This document shows, piece by piece, positions 22,936 through 29,559 of a stretch of DNA of 54,161 bases. The stretch comes from RBG-16-66-20 sp049651845 (GTDB lineage: Bacteria > Pseudomonadota > Gammaproteobacteria > Burkholderiales > SG8-39). Made by a program: the position numbers and the translations under genes. Location of the stretch: contig JBASCW010000034.1 in the NCBI GenBank assembly GCA_049651845.1, positions 1 through 54,161 on the forward strand, given 5' to 3'. Under the pieces are notes generated by a model. It saw nothing but the letters and a program-made list of their open reading frames with translations. It was not told where the DNA came from and ran no database searches. How positions within the stretch are numbered: the stretch's first letter is position 1; every line of letters starts with the position of its first letter.

Positions 22936-24273
22936 ATGAGCCGCAAATCCGTGCCACAGAACAGTCTTCTCTGCCCGCGCTGGGTCGTGCCCGTCGAGCC
23001 CGCCGGCGCGGTGCTCGAGCAGCATTGCGTCGCCGTGCGCGACGGCCTCATCGAGGCGTTGTTGCCGCGCGCCGACGCCGAAGCGCGCTTTGCCTCCTAT
23101 GAAAAGGTCGATCTCGCCGAACATGCGCTGATTCCGGGCCTGGTCAATGCGCATACGCACGCCGCGATGTCGCTGATGCGCGGCCTCGCCGACGACCTGC
23201 CGCTCGAGCGCTGGCTCGCCGAGCACATCTGGCCGGCGGAAGCGAAGCACGCCTCGCCGCAGTTCGTGCGCGACGGCACGCTGCTCGCCTGCGCCGAGAT
23301 GCTGCGCGGCGGGGTTACCTGCTTCAACGACATGTATTTCTTTCCGGAGGCCGCGCTCCAGGCCGCGCTGCAGGCTGGCCTGCGCGTGTCGCTCGGCATG
23401 ATCGTCTTCGACTTCCCTTCGGCCTATGGCGCCGATCCGGACGACTACCTCGCCAAGGGCCTCGCCTTGCGCGACCGCTGGCGCGAGCATCCGCTGGCCT
23501 CGTTCTGCCTCGCGCCGCACGCGCCCTACACGGTGTCGGACACGACCTTCGGCAAGATCGCGAAGCTGCTCGGCGAGATCGACGTGCCGCTGCACACCCA
23601 CGTGCACGAGACCGCGCACGAGATCGAGCGCTCGGTCGCCGAGCACGGCGTGCGGCCACTCGCGCGCCTGGAGCGCCTCGGCCTGCTCGGGCCCGGGCTG
23701 ATCGCGGTGCACGCGGTGCACCTGGAGGAGCGGGAGATCGCGCTGCTGGCCAAGCATGGCGCCTCGGTGGCGCACTGCCCCTCGTCGAACCTCAAGCTGG
23801 CGAGCGGCTTTGCGCCGGCGGCGCGGCTGGCGGGCGCGGGGGTGAACCTGTGCATCGGCACCGACGGCGCGGCGAGCAACAACCGCCTGGACATGTTCGA
23901 GGAGATGCGCCTCGCCGCGCTGCTCGCCAAGGCGGTCGCGTGCGACGCCCGGGCGCTGCCTGCGCACGCCGCTCTGCGGGCCGCGACTCTCGGCGGGGCG
24001 GCCGCGCTCGGCCTCGAAGCGCGCATTGGCTCGATCATCGCGGGCAAGGCAGCCGATCTTGCTGCGGTGCGCTTGGACGCGCCCGAGCTCTCACCCTGCT
24101 ACGACCCGGTCTCGCAGCTGGTCTATGCGGCAGGACGGGAGTGCGTAAGCGACGTCTGGGTCGCCGGCAAGCGGCTGTTGCGAACGGGAATAATTGTCGA
24201 TTTGCCCCTGTGGGGCTTGGACACGCGTATCAAGATGTGGCAGAATATTTTGAGGCCACTTGCAGATTCTTGA
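22936..24273 (+). CDS. mtaD: Amidohydrolase, 5-methylthioadenosine/S-adenosylhomocysteine deaminase type
   Basis: A 445-residue TRZ/ATZ-family metal-dependent hydrolase. Seen: LIPGLVNAHTHAAMSLMRGLADDLPL (first metal histidines and the family's RGLADDLPLE), HTHVHETAHEIE, HAVHLEEREI, and GTDGAASNNRLDMFEEMR. In Pseudomonas relatives this group deaminates methylthioadenosine or SAH, but the substrate here is inferred. The start is the ATG at 22936; an in-frame GTG at 22927 adds three codons. It precedes ompA by 65 nt in a unit that is conserved next to gyrA in betaproteobacteria. Confidence 0.85.
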   Translation: MSRKSVPQNSLLCPRWVVPVEPAGAVLEQHCVAVRDGLIEALLPRADAEARFASYEKVDLAEHALIPGLVNAHTHAAMSLMRGLADDLPLERWLAEHIWPAEAKHASPQFVRDGTLLACAEMLRGGVTCFNDMYFFPEAALQAALQAGLRVSLGMIVFDFPSAYGADPDDYLAKGLALRDRWREHPLASFCLAPHAPYTVSDTTFGKIAKLLGEIDVPLHTHVHETAHEIERSVAEHGVRPLARLERLGLLGPGLIAVHAVHLEEREIALLAKHGASVAHCPSSNLKLASGFAPAARLAGAGVNLCIGTDGAASNNRLDMFEEMRLAALLAKAVACDARALPAHAALRAATLGGAAALGLEARIGSIIAGKAADLAAVRLDAPELSPCYDPVSQLVYAAGRECVSDVWVAGKRLLRTGIIVDLPLWGLDTRIKMWQNILRPLADS

Positions 24274-24338
24274 TTCCACGAAAGTTTCCGTCCAATAAAC
24301 CTTCCGGAGCCACTCCGGAATCCCAGCGAGGGGAGTGT

Positions 24339-24992
24339 ATGAGCAAAAAAACCTGGATGCCGATCGTGATTGCCGCTGGTGTCGCGCTTGCCGCGACGCC
24401 GTTCGCCGCGTCGGCGCAACAGCAGAACAAGCAAGGCTATTGGACGCAAGGTGTCGGCGGCCCGGTCTGGAAGAACGCGTCCGGACAGTGCTGGCGCGCC
24501 GGCTACTGGACACCCGCGATGGCGGTCGAGGAATGCGATCCGGATCTGATGCCGAAGAAGGCCGCCCCGCCGCCGCCCGTCAAGCCCGCGCCGGCACCGG
24601 AGAAGCCGAAGCCCGCCCCGGCGAAGCCCAAGCCCGTCGCCGAGAAGGTGACGCTCGCGGCCGACGTGCTGTTCGACTTCGACAAGGCGATGCTGAAGAA
24701 CGAAGGCAAGTCGAAGCTCGACGACCTGGCCACCAAGGTGAGGGCGATCAACCTCGAAGTGGTGATCGCGATCGGCCACACCGACTCCGTCGGCGCCGAC
24801 GCGTACAACCAGAAGCTGTCGGTGCGCCGCGCCGAGTCGGTCAAATCCTACCTGGTGTCGAAGGGCGTGGAGCCGAACCGCATCTACACGGAAGGCAAGG
24901 GCGAGAAGCAGCCCGTGGCGAGCAACTCCACCAAGGACGGCCGCCAGAAGAACCGCCGCGTGGAGATCGAAGTCATCGGCACGCGCAAGTAA
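24339..24992 (+). CDS. ompA: OmpA-family outer-membrane/peptidoglycan-binding protein
   Basis: A 217-residue exported protein. A signal peptide (MSKKTWMPIVIAAGVALAATPFAASA) precedes a short Trp-rich segment (GYWTQGVGGPVWKNASGQCWRAGYWTP). A Pro/Lys linker (about 68-95) leads to the OmpA C-terminal domain (LFDFDKAMLKNEGKSKLDDLA, GHTDSVGADAYNQKLSVRRAESV, KNRRVEIEV), which binds diaminopimelate in peptidoglycan. It lacks an 8-strand barrel, so it tethers the envelope rather than forming a pore. GAGGGGAG lies 5 nt upstream of ATG, and a strong terminator follows. Confidence 0.92.
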   Translation: MSKKTWMPIVIAAGVALAATPFAASAQQQNKQGYWTQGVGGPVWKNASGQCWRAGYWTPAMAVEECDPDLMPKKAAPPPPVKPAPAPEKPKPAPAKPKPVAEKVTLAADVLFDFDKAMLKNEGKSKLDDLATKVRAINLEVVIAIGHTDSVGADAYNQKLSVRRAESVKSYLVSKGVEPNRIYTEGKGEKQPVASNSTKDGRQKNRRVEIEVIGTRK

Positions 24993-25009
24993 GCGGACCT
25001 GTTCCGGCG

Positions 25010-25036
25010 AAAAGCCCCGCTCCGGCGGGGCTTTTT
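25010..25036 (+). terminator. Rho-independent terminator after ompA
   Basis: GCCCCGC (25014-25020) pairs with GCGGGGC (25025-25031) around TCCG, with flanking A and T runs (AAAA before, TTTTTGTTT after). Strong intrinsic terminator 18 nt after the ompA stop. Confidence 0.93.
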
Positions 25037-25046
25037 GTTTATAGGA

Positions 25047-25131
25047 GAAAAATGGGGTCGGAGTAACATTTCCTCTACGACCAGAGCGCGCTGACGGCTT
25101 TCGCGGAAATGTTACTCCGACCCCATTTTTC
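25047..25131. repeat. Perfect 27-bp inverted repeat element (REP/MITE-like) abutting ubiG
   Basis: Two perfectly complementary 27-bp arms (25047-25073 and 25105-25131) flank a 31-bp spacer. The arm core is ATGGGGTCGGAGTAACATTTC. The right arm ends on the base before the ubiG ATG (25132). An AGGAG at 25043-25047, which looks like the former ubiG ribosome site, is now 84 nt from that ATG. Similar GGGGTC(A/G)GAGT palindromes are, as I recall, scattered intergenically in proteobacteria near Y1/RAYT transposase genes, but no transposase is seen here. Origin inferred. Confidence 0.75.
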
Positions 25132-25821
25132 ATGAACGCAGACCCGGCCGAGCTCGCGAAGTTCGGCGATCTCGCGCACCGCTGGTGGGACCCGCAGGGC
25201 GAATTCCGGCCGCTGCACGAGCTCAACCCGCTGCGCCTGCGCTGGATCGACGGCCTCGCGCCGCTCGCGGGCAAGCGCGTGCTCGACGTCGGCTGCGGCG
25301 GCGGCATCCTCGCCGAGGCGATGGCGCGGCTGGGCGCCTCGGTCACCGGCATCGATCTTTCGGAAAAGCCGTTGCGGGTTGCGCAGCTGCATCTGGTTGA
25401 GAGCGGTCTTTCGATTCAATACGATCTGAAATCCGCGGAGCAATACAGCGAACAGTTCGCTGACGCGTTCGACGTCGTTACCTGTATGGAGCTGCTCGAG
25501 CACGTGCCCGACCCCGCCAGCACCGTCGCCGCGTGCGCGCGTCTCGCCAAGCCCGGCGGCCGCGTGTTCTTCTCGACGATCAACCGCAACCCCAAGGCCT
25601 ACCTGTTCGCGGTGGTTGGCGCCGAGTACCTGCTGCGCTTGCTGCCCAGGGGCACGCATGACTACGCGCGCTTCATCAAGCCCTCTGAGCTCACGCGCTG
25701 GTGCCGCGACGCGGGGCTCGATCCGGTCGAATTGAAGGGCATGAGCTACAACCCGATCACCGGCCAGTACCGCCTTGGCGACGACTGCGACGTCAACTAC
25801 GCCATCTGCTGCTCGAAGTAA
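25132..25821 (+). CDS. ubiG: Ubiquinone biosynthesis O-methyltransferase UbiG
   Basis: A 229-residue SAM methyltransferase performing both O-methylations in ubiquinone synthesis. The N-terminus NADPAELAKFGDLAHRWWDP is the standard UbiG start, so the ATG is secure. The SAM motif VLDVGCGGGILAEAMA, CMELLEHVPDP, and the membrane-contact region FFSTINRNPKAYLFAVVGAEY are present. The bases just before the ATG (CCCCATTTTTC) offer no ribosome site because the inverted-repeat element occupies the position. The gene is followed by gph with overlap. Confidence 0.95.
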   Translation: MNADPAELAKFGDLAHRWWDPQGEFRPLHELNPLRLRWIDGLAPLAGKRVLDVGCGGGILAEAMARLGASVTGIDLSEKPLRVAQLHLVESGLSIQYDLKSAEQYSEQFADAFDVVTCMELLEHVPDPASTVAACARLAKPGGRVFFSTINRNPKAYLFAVVGAEYLLRLLPRGTHDYARFIKPSELTRWCRDAGLDPVELKGMSYNPITGQYRLGDDCDVNYAICCSK

Positions 25822-26452
25822 GGCAGTTCTCTTCGACTTCGACGGCACGCTCGCGGACACCGCCGCGGACCTCGCGCGCGCGCTCAATCGGCTGCGCGCA
25901 GCCAAGGGCCTCGCCGGCCTGCCGCTCGACGAGCTCCGCCCGCACGCTTCGGGCGGCGCGCGCGGCCTGATCGGCGCTGGGCTGGGCATTCTGCCCGAGC
26001 ACCCGGAGTTCCGGTCGCTGCGCGACGACTTCCTGAGGCACTACGCGGCGGACATCTGCATCGACACGCGCCTGTTCCCGGGCATGGCCGAGCTGCTCGT
26101 GGCGATCGAGGCGCGCGGCCTACGCTGGGGGATCGTCACCAACAAGTCGACCAACCTCACCTGGCAGCTCGTCAAGGAGCTCGGCCTGGATGCGCGCGCC
26201 GCCTGCGTGGTGTGCGGCGACTCGACCCCGCACCTCAAGCCCCATCCGGCGTCCTTGCTGCATGCCGCGCAGCAGCTCGCGCTGCATCCGCGCGATTGCG
26301 TCTACCTCGGTGATGATCCGCGCGACATCCAGGCCGCGCGCTCGGCCGGCATGCGCTGCGTCGCCGTCGAATGGGGCTACGGCTCCGGGCTCGCGTCCTG
26401 GAATGCCGACGCCGTCATCGCCCAGCCCGGGCACTTGATCGACTGGCTTTAG
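25775..26452 (+). CDS. gph: Phosphoglycolate phosphatase (HAD family)
   Basis: A HAD-superfamily phosphatase that removes 2-phosphoglycolate. The nucleophile motif is FDFDGTLADT, motif II is IVTNKS, the motif III lysine is in HLKPHP, and motif IV is YLGDDPRDIQAA. The frame begins inside ubiG. The only upstream initiator in frame is TTG at 25775, giving a 47-nt overlap and about 15 extra residues before the usual KAVLFDFDGT. No ATG or GTG lies between, so the real start is uncertain; translation is probably coupled to ubiG. Confidence 0.9.
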   Translation: MATTATSTTPSAARSKAVLFDFDGTLADTAADLARALNRLRAAKGLAGLPLDELRPHASGGARGLIGAGLGILPEHPEFRSLRDDFLRHYAADICIDTRLFPGMAELLVAIEARGLRWGIVTNKSTNLTWQLVKELGLDARAACVVCGDSTPHLKPHPASLLHAAQQLALHPRDCVYLGDDPRDIQAARSAGMRCVAVEWGYGSGLASWNADAVIAQPGHLIDWL

Positions 26453-26460
26453 ACCCCATA

Positions 26461-26469
26461 TGGGATAAT
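26461..26469 (+). promoter_or_regulatory. Extended -10 promoter element of ssrA
   Basis: TGGGATAAT matches an extended -10 (TGn plus GATAAT against TATAAT) 17 nt before the mature 5' end of tmRNA at 26487. A -35 match is weak (GACTGG at 26441-26446 with a 17-bp spacer), as allowed for extended -10 promoters. The start of transcription would lie a few bases before GGGGGCG, leaving a short leader removed by RNase P. Confidence 0.5.
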
Positions 26470-26486
26470 GTTGTGCAGCGAACACC

Positions 26487-27145
26487 GGGGGCGACCTGGT
26501 TTCGACGCAGGTACTGAAGCAGCACAGGGCATGCCGAGGACCAGTGACCTCGTAAATCCATCTGGAAACACTTAAACGCCAACGACGAGCGTTTCGCTCT
26601 CGCCGCCTAATACCGGCGAGACGCTGCACTGACCTGCTGGCGGGTCAGGCCCTCGAAGTGAGCAAGGCGCGAGCCGCGCTTGCTAGGGGGTGCAGCGTCA
26701 TTTTCACCAGCCTCTCTCCGGGCTGTGGCCGCTTCGGCCCGGGGATCCGTCGAAGCGGCTAGCCGAGCGCAAGCCTGCCGGTTGGCGGGTGCAAGGCGAA
26801 GCTCAAACAACCAGGCTAAGCATGTAGTCCTGACTGTGGACGATTTGCGGACGCGGGTTCGATCAATTGGTCGCATTTGCCCGAGAGGGCAAAGTGAAAA
26901 CGGGGCTCACATCGGCGAACCCTGTTGCCGGAACCAACCGGCATGGCAACGCCGAGGGGTAGGAAGAGGGCCAACCTCAGTCCTGCCCTGTAGAGACTCA
27001 TAGACGCGCCGAAGCGAAAACCGGGCGCGCACTAGGATCCGGTGCCGTTCCGCCGGATAACACGCCCCGCATCCTGGCGACAGGATGAAGGCATAGTCCA
27101 GCCCGTCCCGAAAGGGGCGGAACGACTGTCCCGCCGCCTCCACCA
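26487..27145 (+). ncRNA. ssrA: tmRNA (SsrA), interrupted by a group I intron in the T-loop
   Basis: Transfer-messenger RNA that rescues stalled ribosomes and tags the nascent chain. The 5' GGGGGCG (26487-26493) pairs with CGCCTCC before the encoded ACCA end (27142-27145). The tag reading frame GCC...TAA is 26578-26610 and encodes ANDERFALAA, the tag expected in betaproteobacteria. The T-arm is split: the 5' exon ends GCGGGTTCGAT (26863) and the 3' exon begins TCCCGCC (27129). Joining them restores a normal 5-bp T stem with the 7-nt loop TTCGATT. The spliced RNA would be about 394 nt. Function depends on intron removal. Confidence 0.96.
26864..27128 (+). mobile_element. Group I self-splicing intron (265 nt) in ssrA
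   Basis: All group I hallmarks are present. P1: exon CGAT pairs with internal guide GGTCG through a U-G wobble at the 5' splice site. P/Q core: ATCGGCGAA (26911-26919) and GGCAACGCCGAG (26945-26956). R: GTAGAGACTCATAGAC (26990-27005). P8 hairpin with GCGA tetraloop at 27070-27087. S: GATGAAGGCATAGTCC (27084-27099). P9 hairpin with GAAA loop at 27103-27120, and a terminal omega-G at 27128. As I recall the small Azoarcus tRNA-Ile intron, these core strings closely match it (IC3-like). The intron itself has no open reading frame. Confidence 0.93.
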
Positions 27146-27150
27146 CTTCA

Positions 27151-27181
27151 ACGGCCACCCACGCGGTGGCCGTCTTCTTTT
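27151..27181 (+). terminator. Rho-independent terminator of ssrA
   Basis: ACGGCCACC (27151-27159) pairs with GGTGGCCGT (27165-27173) around CACGC, followed by CTTCTTTTT. It starts 6 nt after the mature tmRNA 3' end and separates ssrA transcription from the downstream endonuclease gene. Confidence 0.92.
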
Positions 27182-27207
27182 TCGCGGCTCGGTGCGTTGA
27201 ACCGCGC

Positions 27208-27642
27208 ATGGCCCCCGCCATCAAGGTGAACGAATTGACCCCCGATCAGGCCGCCTATCTCGCCGGCCTGATCGACGGCGAAGGCACGATCACCCTGAGC
27301 CGGGTTCACCGGAACGAAAATCGGCGGCTCGTCGTCAGCGTCAGCAACAACGACCTCTCACTATTGAATTCTGTCCGGACCTCGGTTGGAGCAGGTCGAA
27401 TCACAAGCAAGAAAACCTACAGCGCACGGCACGCACCAAGCTTCACGTACCAGATTTCGAGCCGGCAAGCCCTCGACCTGCTTCGTCAAATAGTCCCCTA
27501 CCTGCGAACCTACAGGGCTAAGCGCGCGAAGCTCGGGTTGAGAGAGTATCTGCGATTGACCCCGCGAAACGGCCGCTACCGTCCTGCGATTGCTGCGTCT
27601 CGTCGAGAGTTCGAACGGCGGCTGCTGGCAATCAAGGGCTGA
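27208..27642 (+). CDS. Free-standing LAGLIDADG homing endonuclease
   Basis: About 144 residues with one LAGLIDADG motif near the N-terminus (YLAGLIDGEGTITLSRV), so it would act as a homodimer cutting a near-palindromic DNA site. The rest fits the single-motif family (VSVSNNDLSLLNSVRTSVGAGRI, SFTYQISSRQALDLLRQIVPYL, KLGLREYL). Such enzymes normally spread introns by cutting intron-less alleles. Here the gene lies outside the intron, behind the ssrA terminator. The ATG at 27208 is chosen because the upstream GTG at 27166 sits inside the terminator hairpin. No good ribosome site or promoter is visible. Confidence 0.85.
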   Translation: MAPAIKVNELTPDQAAYLAGLIDGEGTITLSRVHRNENRRLVVSVSNNDLSLLNSVRTSVGAGRITSKKTYSARHAPSFTYQISSRQALDLLRQIVPYLRTYRAKRAKLGLREYLRLTPRNGRYRPAIAASRREFERRLLAIKG

Positions 27643-27646
27643 GCCT

Positions 27647-27672
27647 GTGTTCGAGTCCCGCCGCCTCAACCA
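27647..27672 (+). repeat. Second, intron-less copy of the tmRNA 3' end (att-like remnant)
   Basis: GTGTTCGAGTCCCGCCGCCT followed by CAACCA matches the spliced tmRNA T-loop/acceptor end (26855-26863 joined to 27129-27145) at 23 of 26 positions, with no intron. It lies 5 nt after the endonuclease stop. tmRNA 3' ends are common integrase attachment sites, and islands leave such a partial copy at the far end. The copy has a mismatch at the exact intron site and in the acceptor, so it is not a functional end. Confidence 0.8.
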
Positions 27673-27846
27673 GCAACCACTCCGGATCGTCCGGTTGCCG
27701 GCAATTGCCCGTCGCCGCCGCGACGAAGCCATCCTTTCCGAACCACCAGAGCGAGGCATGCACATACAGGCAGACGCTTCGCCGACTAAGCACAACTATT
27801 CCTTAGACCTAGGGATAGGCCAGCGTCACCGACCAATCAATGGGCA

Positions 27847-28392
27847 TTAGCCGCCGTCGAACTTTGCGACAATCGCAGCAATCGGAGAATGAGTTAGAAG
27901 CCCTCCGAGACGCGGTTCGACTAGCGCACGTAGCGCGGCATCCTTCTCGCAGTCTTCAAGAAAACTCCCTGCCCCTATCCGCACGTCATTTAGGAACGAC
28001 ATCAATCCGATCAGGACCAAGCGTGCATCAGCAGTCTCATCGCACATGTGCTTTCCATCGTCGTGGTACGCGAAAATCTTGATTGTATTGTCAGCGCGAT
28101 GCAACGTGGCCTCGCTCCCATAGGAGTGCAGCACTGCACAACGCGCTGCATACACATCAAGTCCGCGATACTGATATGGCTGGTCTGGATGACCCTTTAG
28201 GTACTTTTCGACCCAGGCGGTGAACTCGGCTCGCGTCTGAGCGGCCTGTCCCGCGGGCCGCGATAGGTACGCCATCGTGTCCATACAAATTAAGGAGAGG
28301 GCCAGGCCAGCAGTTAGATGGCCCGTCTCTTCCTCAGTGTGAATTTGTTGAACAATCTGTACAACAGCTTTCCAATTCGGTACGCCGACCAT
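27847..28392 (-). CDS. Hypothetical protein with HEPN-like RX4H motif
   Basis: A 181-residue soluble, mainly helical protein. I recognise no named family, but YAARCAVLHSYGSE (R84xxxxH89) has the RX4-6H arrangement of HEPN ribonucleases, preceded by the DVYAARCxxLH context often seen in such toxins and tRNA- or mRNA-cleaving defence proteins. The ATG at 28392 has an excellent AGGAGGAGG 4-6 nt upstream, so an earlier in-frame ATG at 28416 is less likely. No antitoxin partner (for example MNT nucleotidyltransferase) is recognisable next to it. Composition is unlike the neighbours, consistent with transfer. Confidence 0.6.
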   Translation of the reverse strand: MVGVPNWKAVVQIVQQIHTEEETGHLTAGLALSLICMDTMAYLSRPAGQAAQTRAEFTAWVEKYLKGHPDQPYQYRGLDVYAARCAVLHSYGSEATLHRADNTIKIFAYHDDGKHMCDETADARLVLIGLMSFLNDVRIGAGSFLEDCEKDAALRALVEPRLGGLLTHSPIAAIVAKFDGG

Positions 28393-28608
28393 CACACCTC
28401 CTCCTATTTGCGGCACACCATGGTGGCAGCTGCATGAGATGGTCTAATGATCCAAGCAACAACGACATTCTGAAATCTTTCTACCATCGAAGGTACGCAA
28501 AACTCCTTTTCTTGGACGACGTCGCTTTTTGGGCGAGTGCCAACTCGCAGCCGACCGTTTCGAAGCAAATCGATCTCAAATCGGACAATTCTGCCGGTCA
28601 AATCCACA

Positions 28609-29061
28609 TCAGGACGACGGCCCGCTTGCGCGCCTATTCAACCGCTCTGCAAAGAACGGCGGATGCTCCCGAACTCGCCGCCGGGCGGGTAGCGAGGATG
28701 CAATCTCAGGAGCGAGGCCAACACCCGCGCCGATCCCTAGGCCCGCTATCGCTGTCGCGAGCTGCAGCCACGTCGAGCTAGCAATAGTCGAAACGAGGGC
28801 GCCCGCTGCCGCACTGCTTGTCAGCGCACCGTAGCCGCCTTTTAGTATCGCAACAAAGCCAAGCTTGTCCCACTCCTCCGCCAGCACTTCCTTCTGCTCG
28901 TTGAAATCGCGCTGCACCTCTCTCAGTTCATTTCTGTAGATATCGACATCGGGCGGTCGCTTCCTGCGTACGCGTGCAACGCCTGTCAGCAGTGTTTCAC
29001 GCAAGCGAGTTATTCCCGGCAGAGTTTCCTTGCGCAATCGATTTACGTCCTGCCAGGACAT
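28609..29061 (-). CDS. Hypothetical protein with helical region and C-terminal hydrophobic hairpin
   Basis: About 150 residues from the ATG at 29061 (MSWQDVNRLRKETLPGITRL). The first 80 residues are charged and probably coiled coil (IYRNELREVQRDFNEQKEVLAEEWDKLG). Two Ala/Gly-rich hydrophobic stretches follow (ALTSSAAAGALVSTIAS and LATAIAGLGIGAGVGLA), which could form a membrane hairpin, then a basic tail. No family recognised and no clear ribosome site. The frame stays open upstream to 29256, so the true start is uncertain. Confidence 0.4.
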   Translation of the reverse strand: MSWQDVNRLRKETLPGITRLRETLLTGVARVRRKRPPDVDIYRNELREVQRDFNEQKEVLAEEWDKLGFVAILKGGYGALTSSAAAGALVSTIASSTWLQLATAIAGLGIGAGVGLAPEIASSLPARRRVREHPPFFAERLNRRASGPSS

Positions 29062-29437
29062 GTTTGCAAGGGCTCGACAAGGCGTCATTGATCGAATCGA
29101 GAGAAATGAGGCAAACACTCGTTGCATAGGCGTAACGCAGAAACTTGATTGTTCGACCGAGACGAAGGTGGCCAACGATGGACCACTCGTCGCCAAAGCC
29201 AGGAACGATGTGCGCAGGCCCGCAGTCCGGTACCGCATACTTTGACGGCTCATCATTTGAAACGAGAAGCCCGTTCATATGTCCAGCGAGAAAGTGATTC
29301 GGCGGTTTCTGCTCAGCGGTTCGATCCGGACAAGCGGCCCCAACCAATTTCTTGTTCGAGATCGCTGCCGCCCACAGCATCCAGTTGGAACCGGGATCTA
29401 TTCCGACTTGGCGCACACTCTCCGTTGTTCGGATCAA
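28997..29437 (-). CDS. Possible hypothetical ORF, overlapping in another frame
   Basis: A TTG-started frame of 146 codons overlapping the previous gene by 65 bp. Its middle part (DCGPAHIVPGFGDEWSIVGHLRLGRTIKFLRYAY) reads more like protein than the competing frame does at that position. After about IND-ALSS it becomes unconvincing while the other frame becomes convincing. This pattern could reflect two overlapping genes or one gene broken by a frameshift. No family recognised. Confidence 0.25.
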   Translation of the reverse strand: MIRTTESVRQVGIDPGSNWMLWAAAISNKKLVGAACPDRTAEQKPPNHFLAGHMNGLLVSNDEPSKYAVPDCGPAHIVPGFGDEWSIVGHLRLGRTIKFLRYAYATSVCLISLDSINDALSSPCKHVLAGRKSIAQGNSAGNNSLA

Positions 29438-29559
29438 CCCTCAACTCTGAATTGATTGATTGCGGTCCCCTCCAGCCCCCTCCGCCAATCCTTGCACCTG
29501 GTTGCTGGGGCGTCTTTTCGTGCGTTTCCGCACGCTCGGCACGGGCGCCGGGCGTTTTC

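Larger units (their letters stand above)
27673..29450. other. Lower-GC accessory block downstream of ssrA
   Basis: Compared with the GC-rich DNA on both sides, this 1.8-kb stretch is visibly richer in A/T and has only unfamiliar reading frames, mainly on the minus strand. 27673-27846 holds nothing I can identify. 28393-28608 holds only a weak 67-codon frame. 29062-29450 holds one doubtful frame. No integrase or transposase is seen. The composition and its position behind a tmRNA 3'-end copy suggest an integrated, possibly decayed island. Confidence 0.6.

Noticed and set aside
23850..24338. 5' extension of the ompA reading frame to 23850
   Set aside because: It runs out of frame through mtaD with an Arg-rich translation. 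The ATG at 24339 has a good ribosome site and a signal peptide follows directly.
27166..27207. GTG at 27166 as the endonuclease start
   Set aside because: It lies inside the ssrA terminator hairpin and adds a sequence unlike the family; the ATG at 27208 fits better.
27646..27672. The second tmRNA 3' end as the true 3' exon, which would put the endonuclease inside a larger intron
   Set aside because: The first 3' exon directly follows a canonical P9 and omega-G, restores a perfect acceptor pairing and is followed by a terminator. The second copy already contains the T-loop bases TTCGA and has mismatches in the acceptor.
28404..28607. 67-codon minus-strand frame between the two island genes
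   Set aside because: No ribosome site, no family resemblance; it overlaps the ribosome-site region of the HEPN-like gene.
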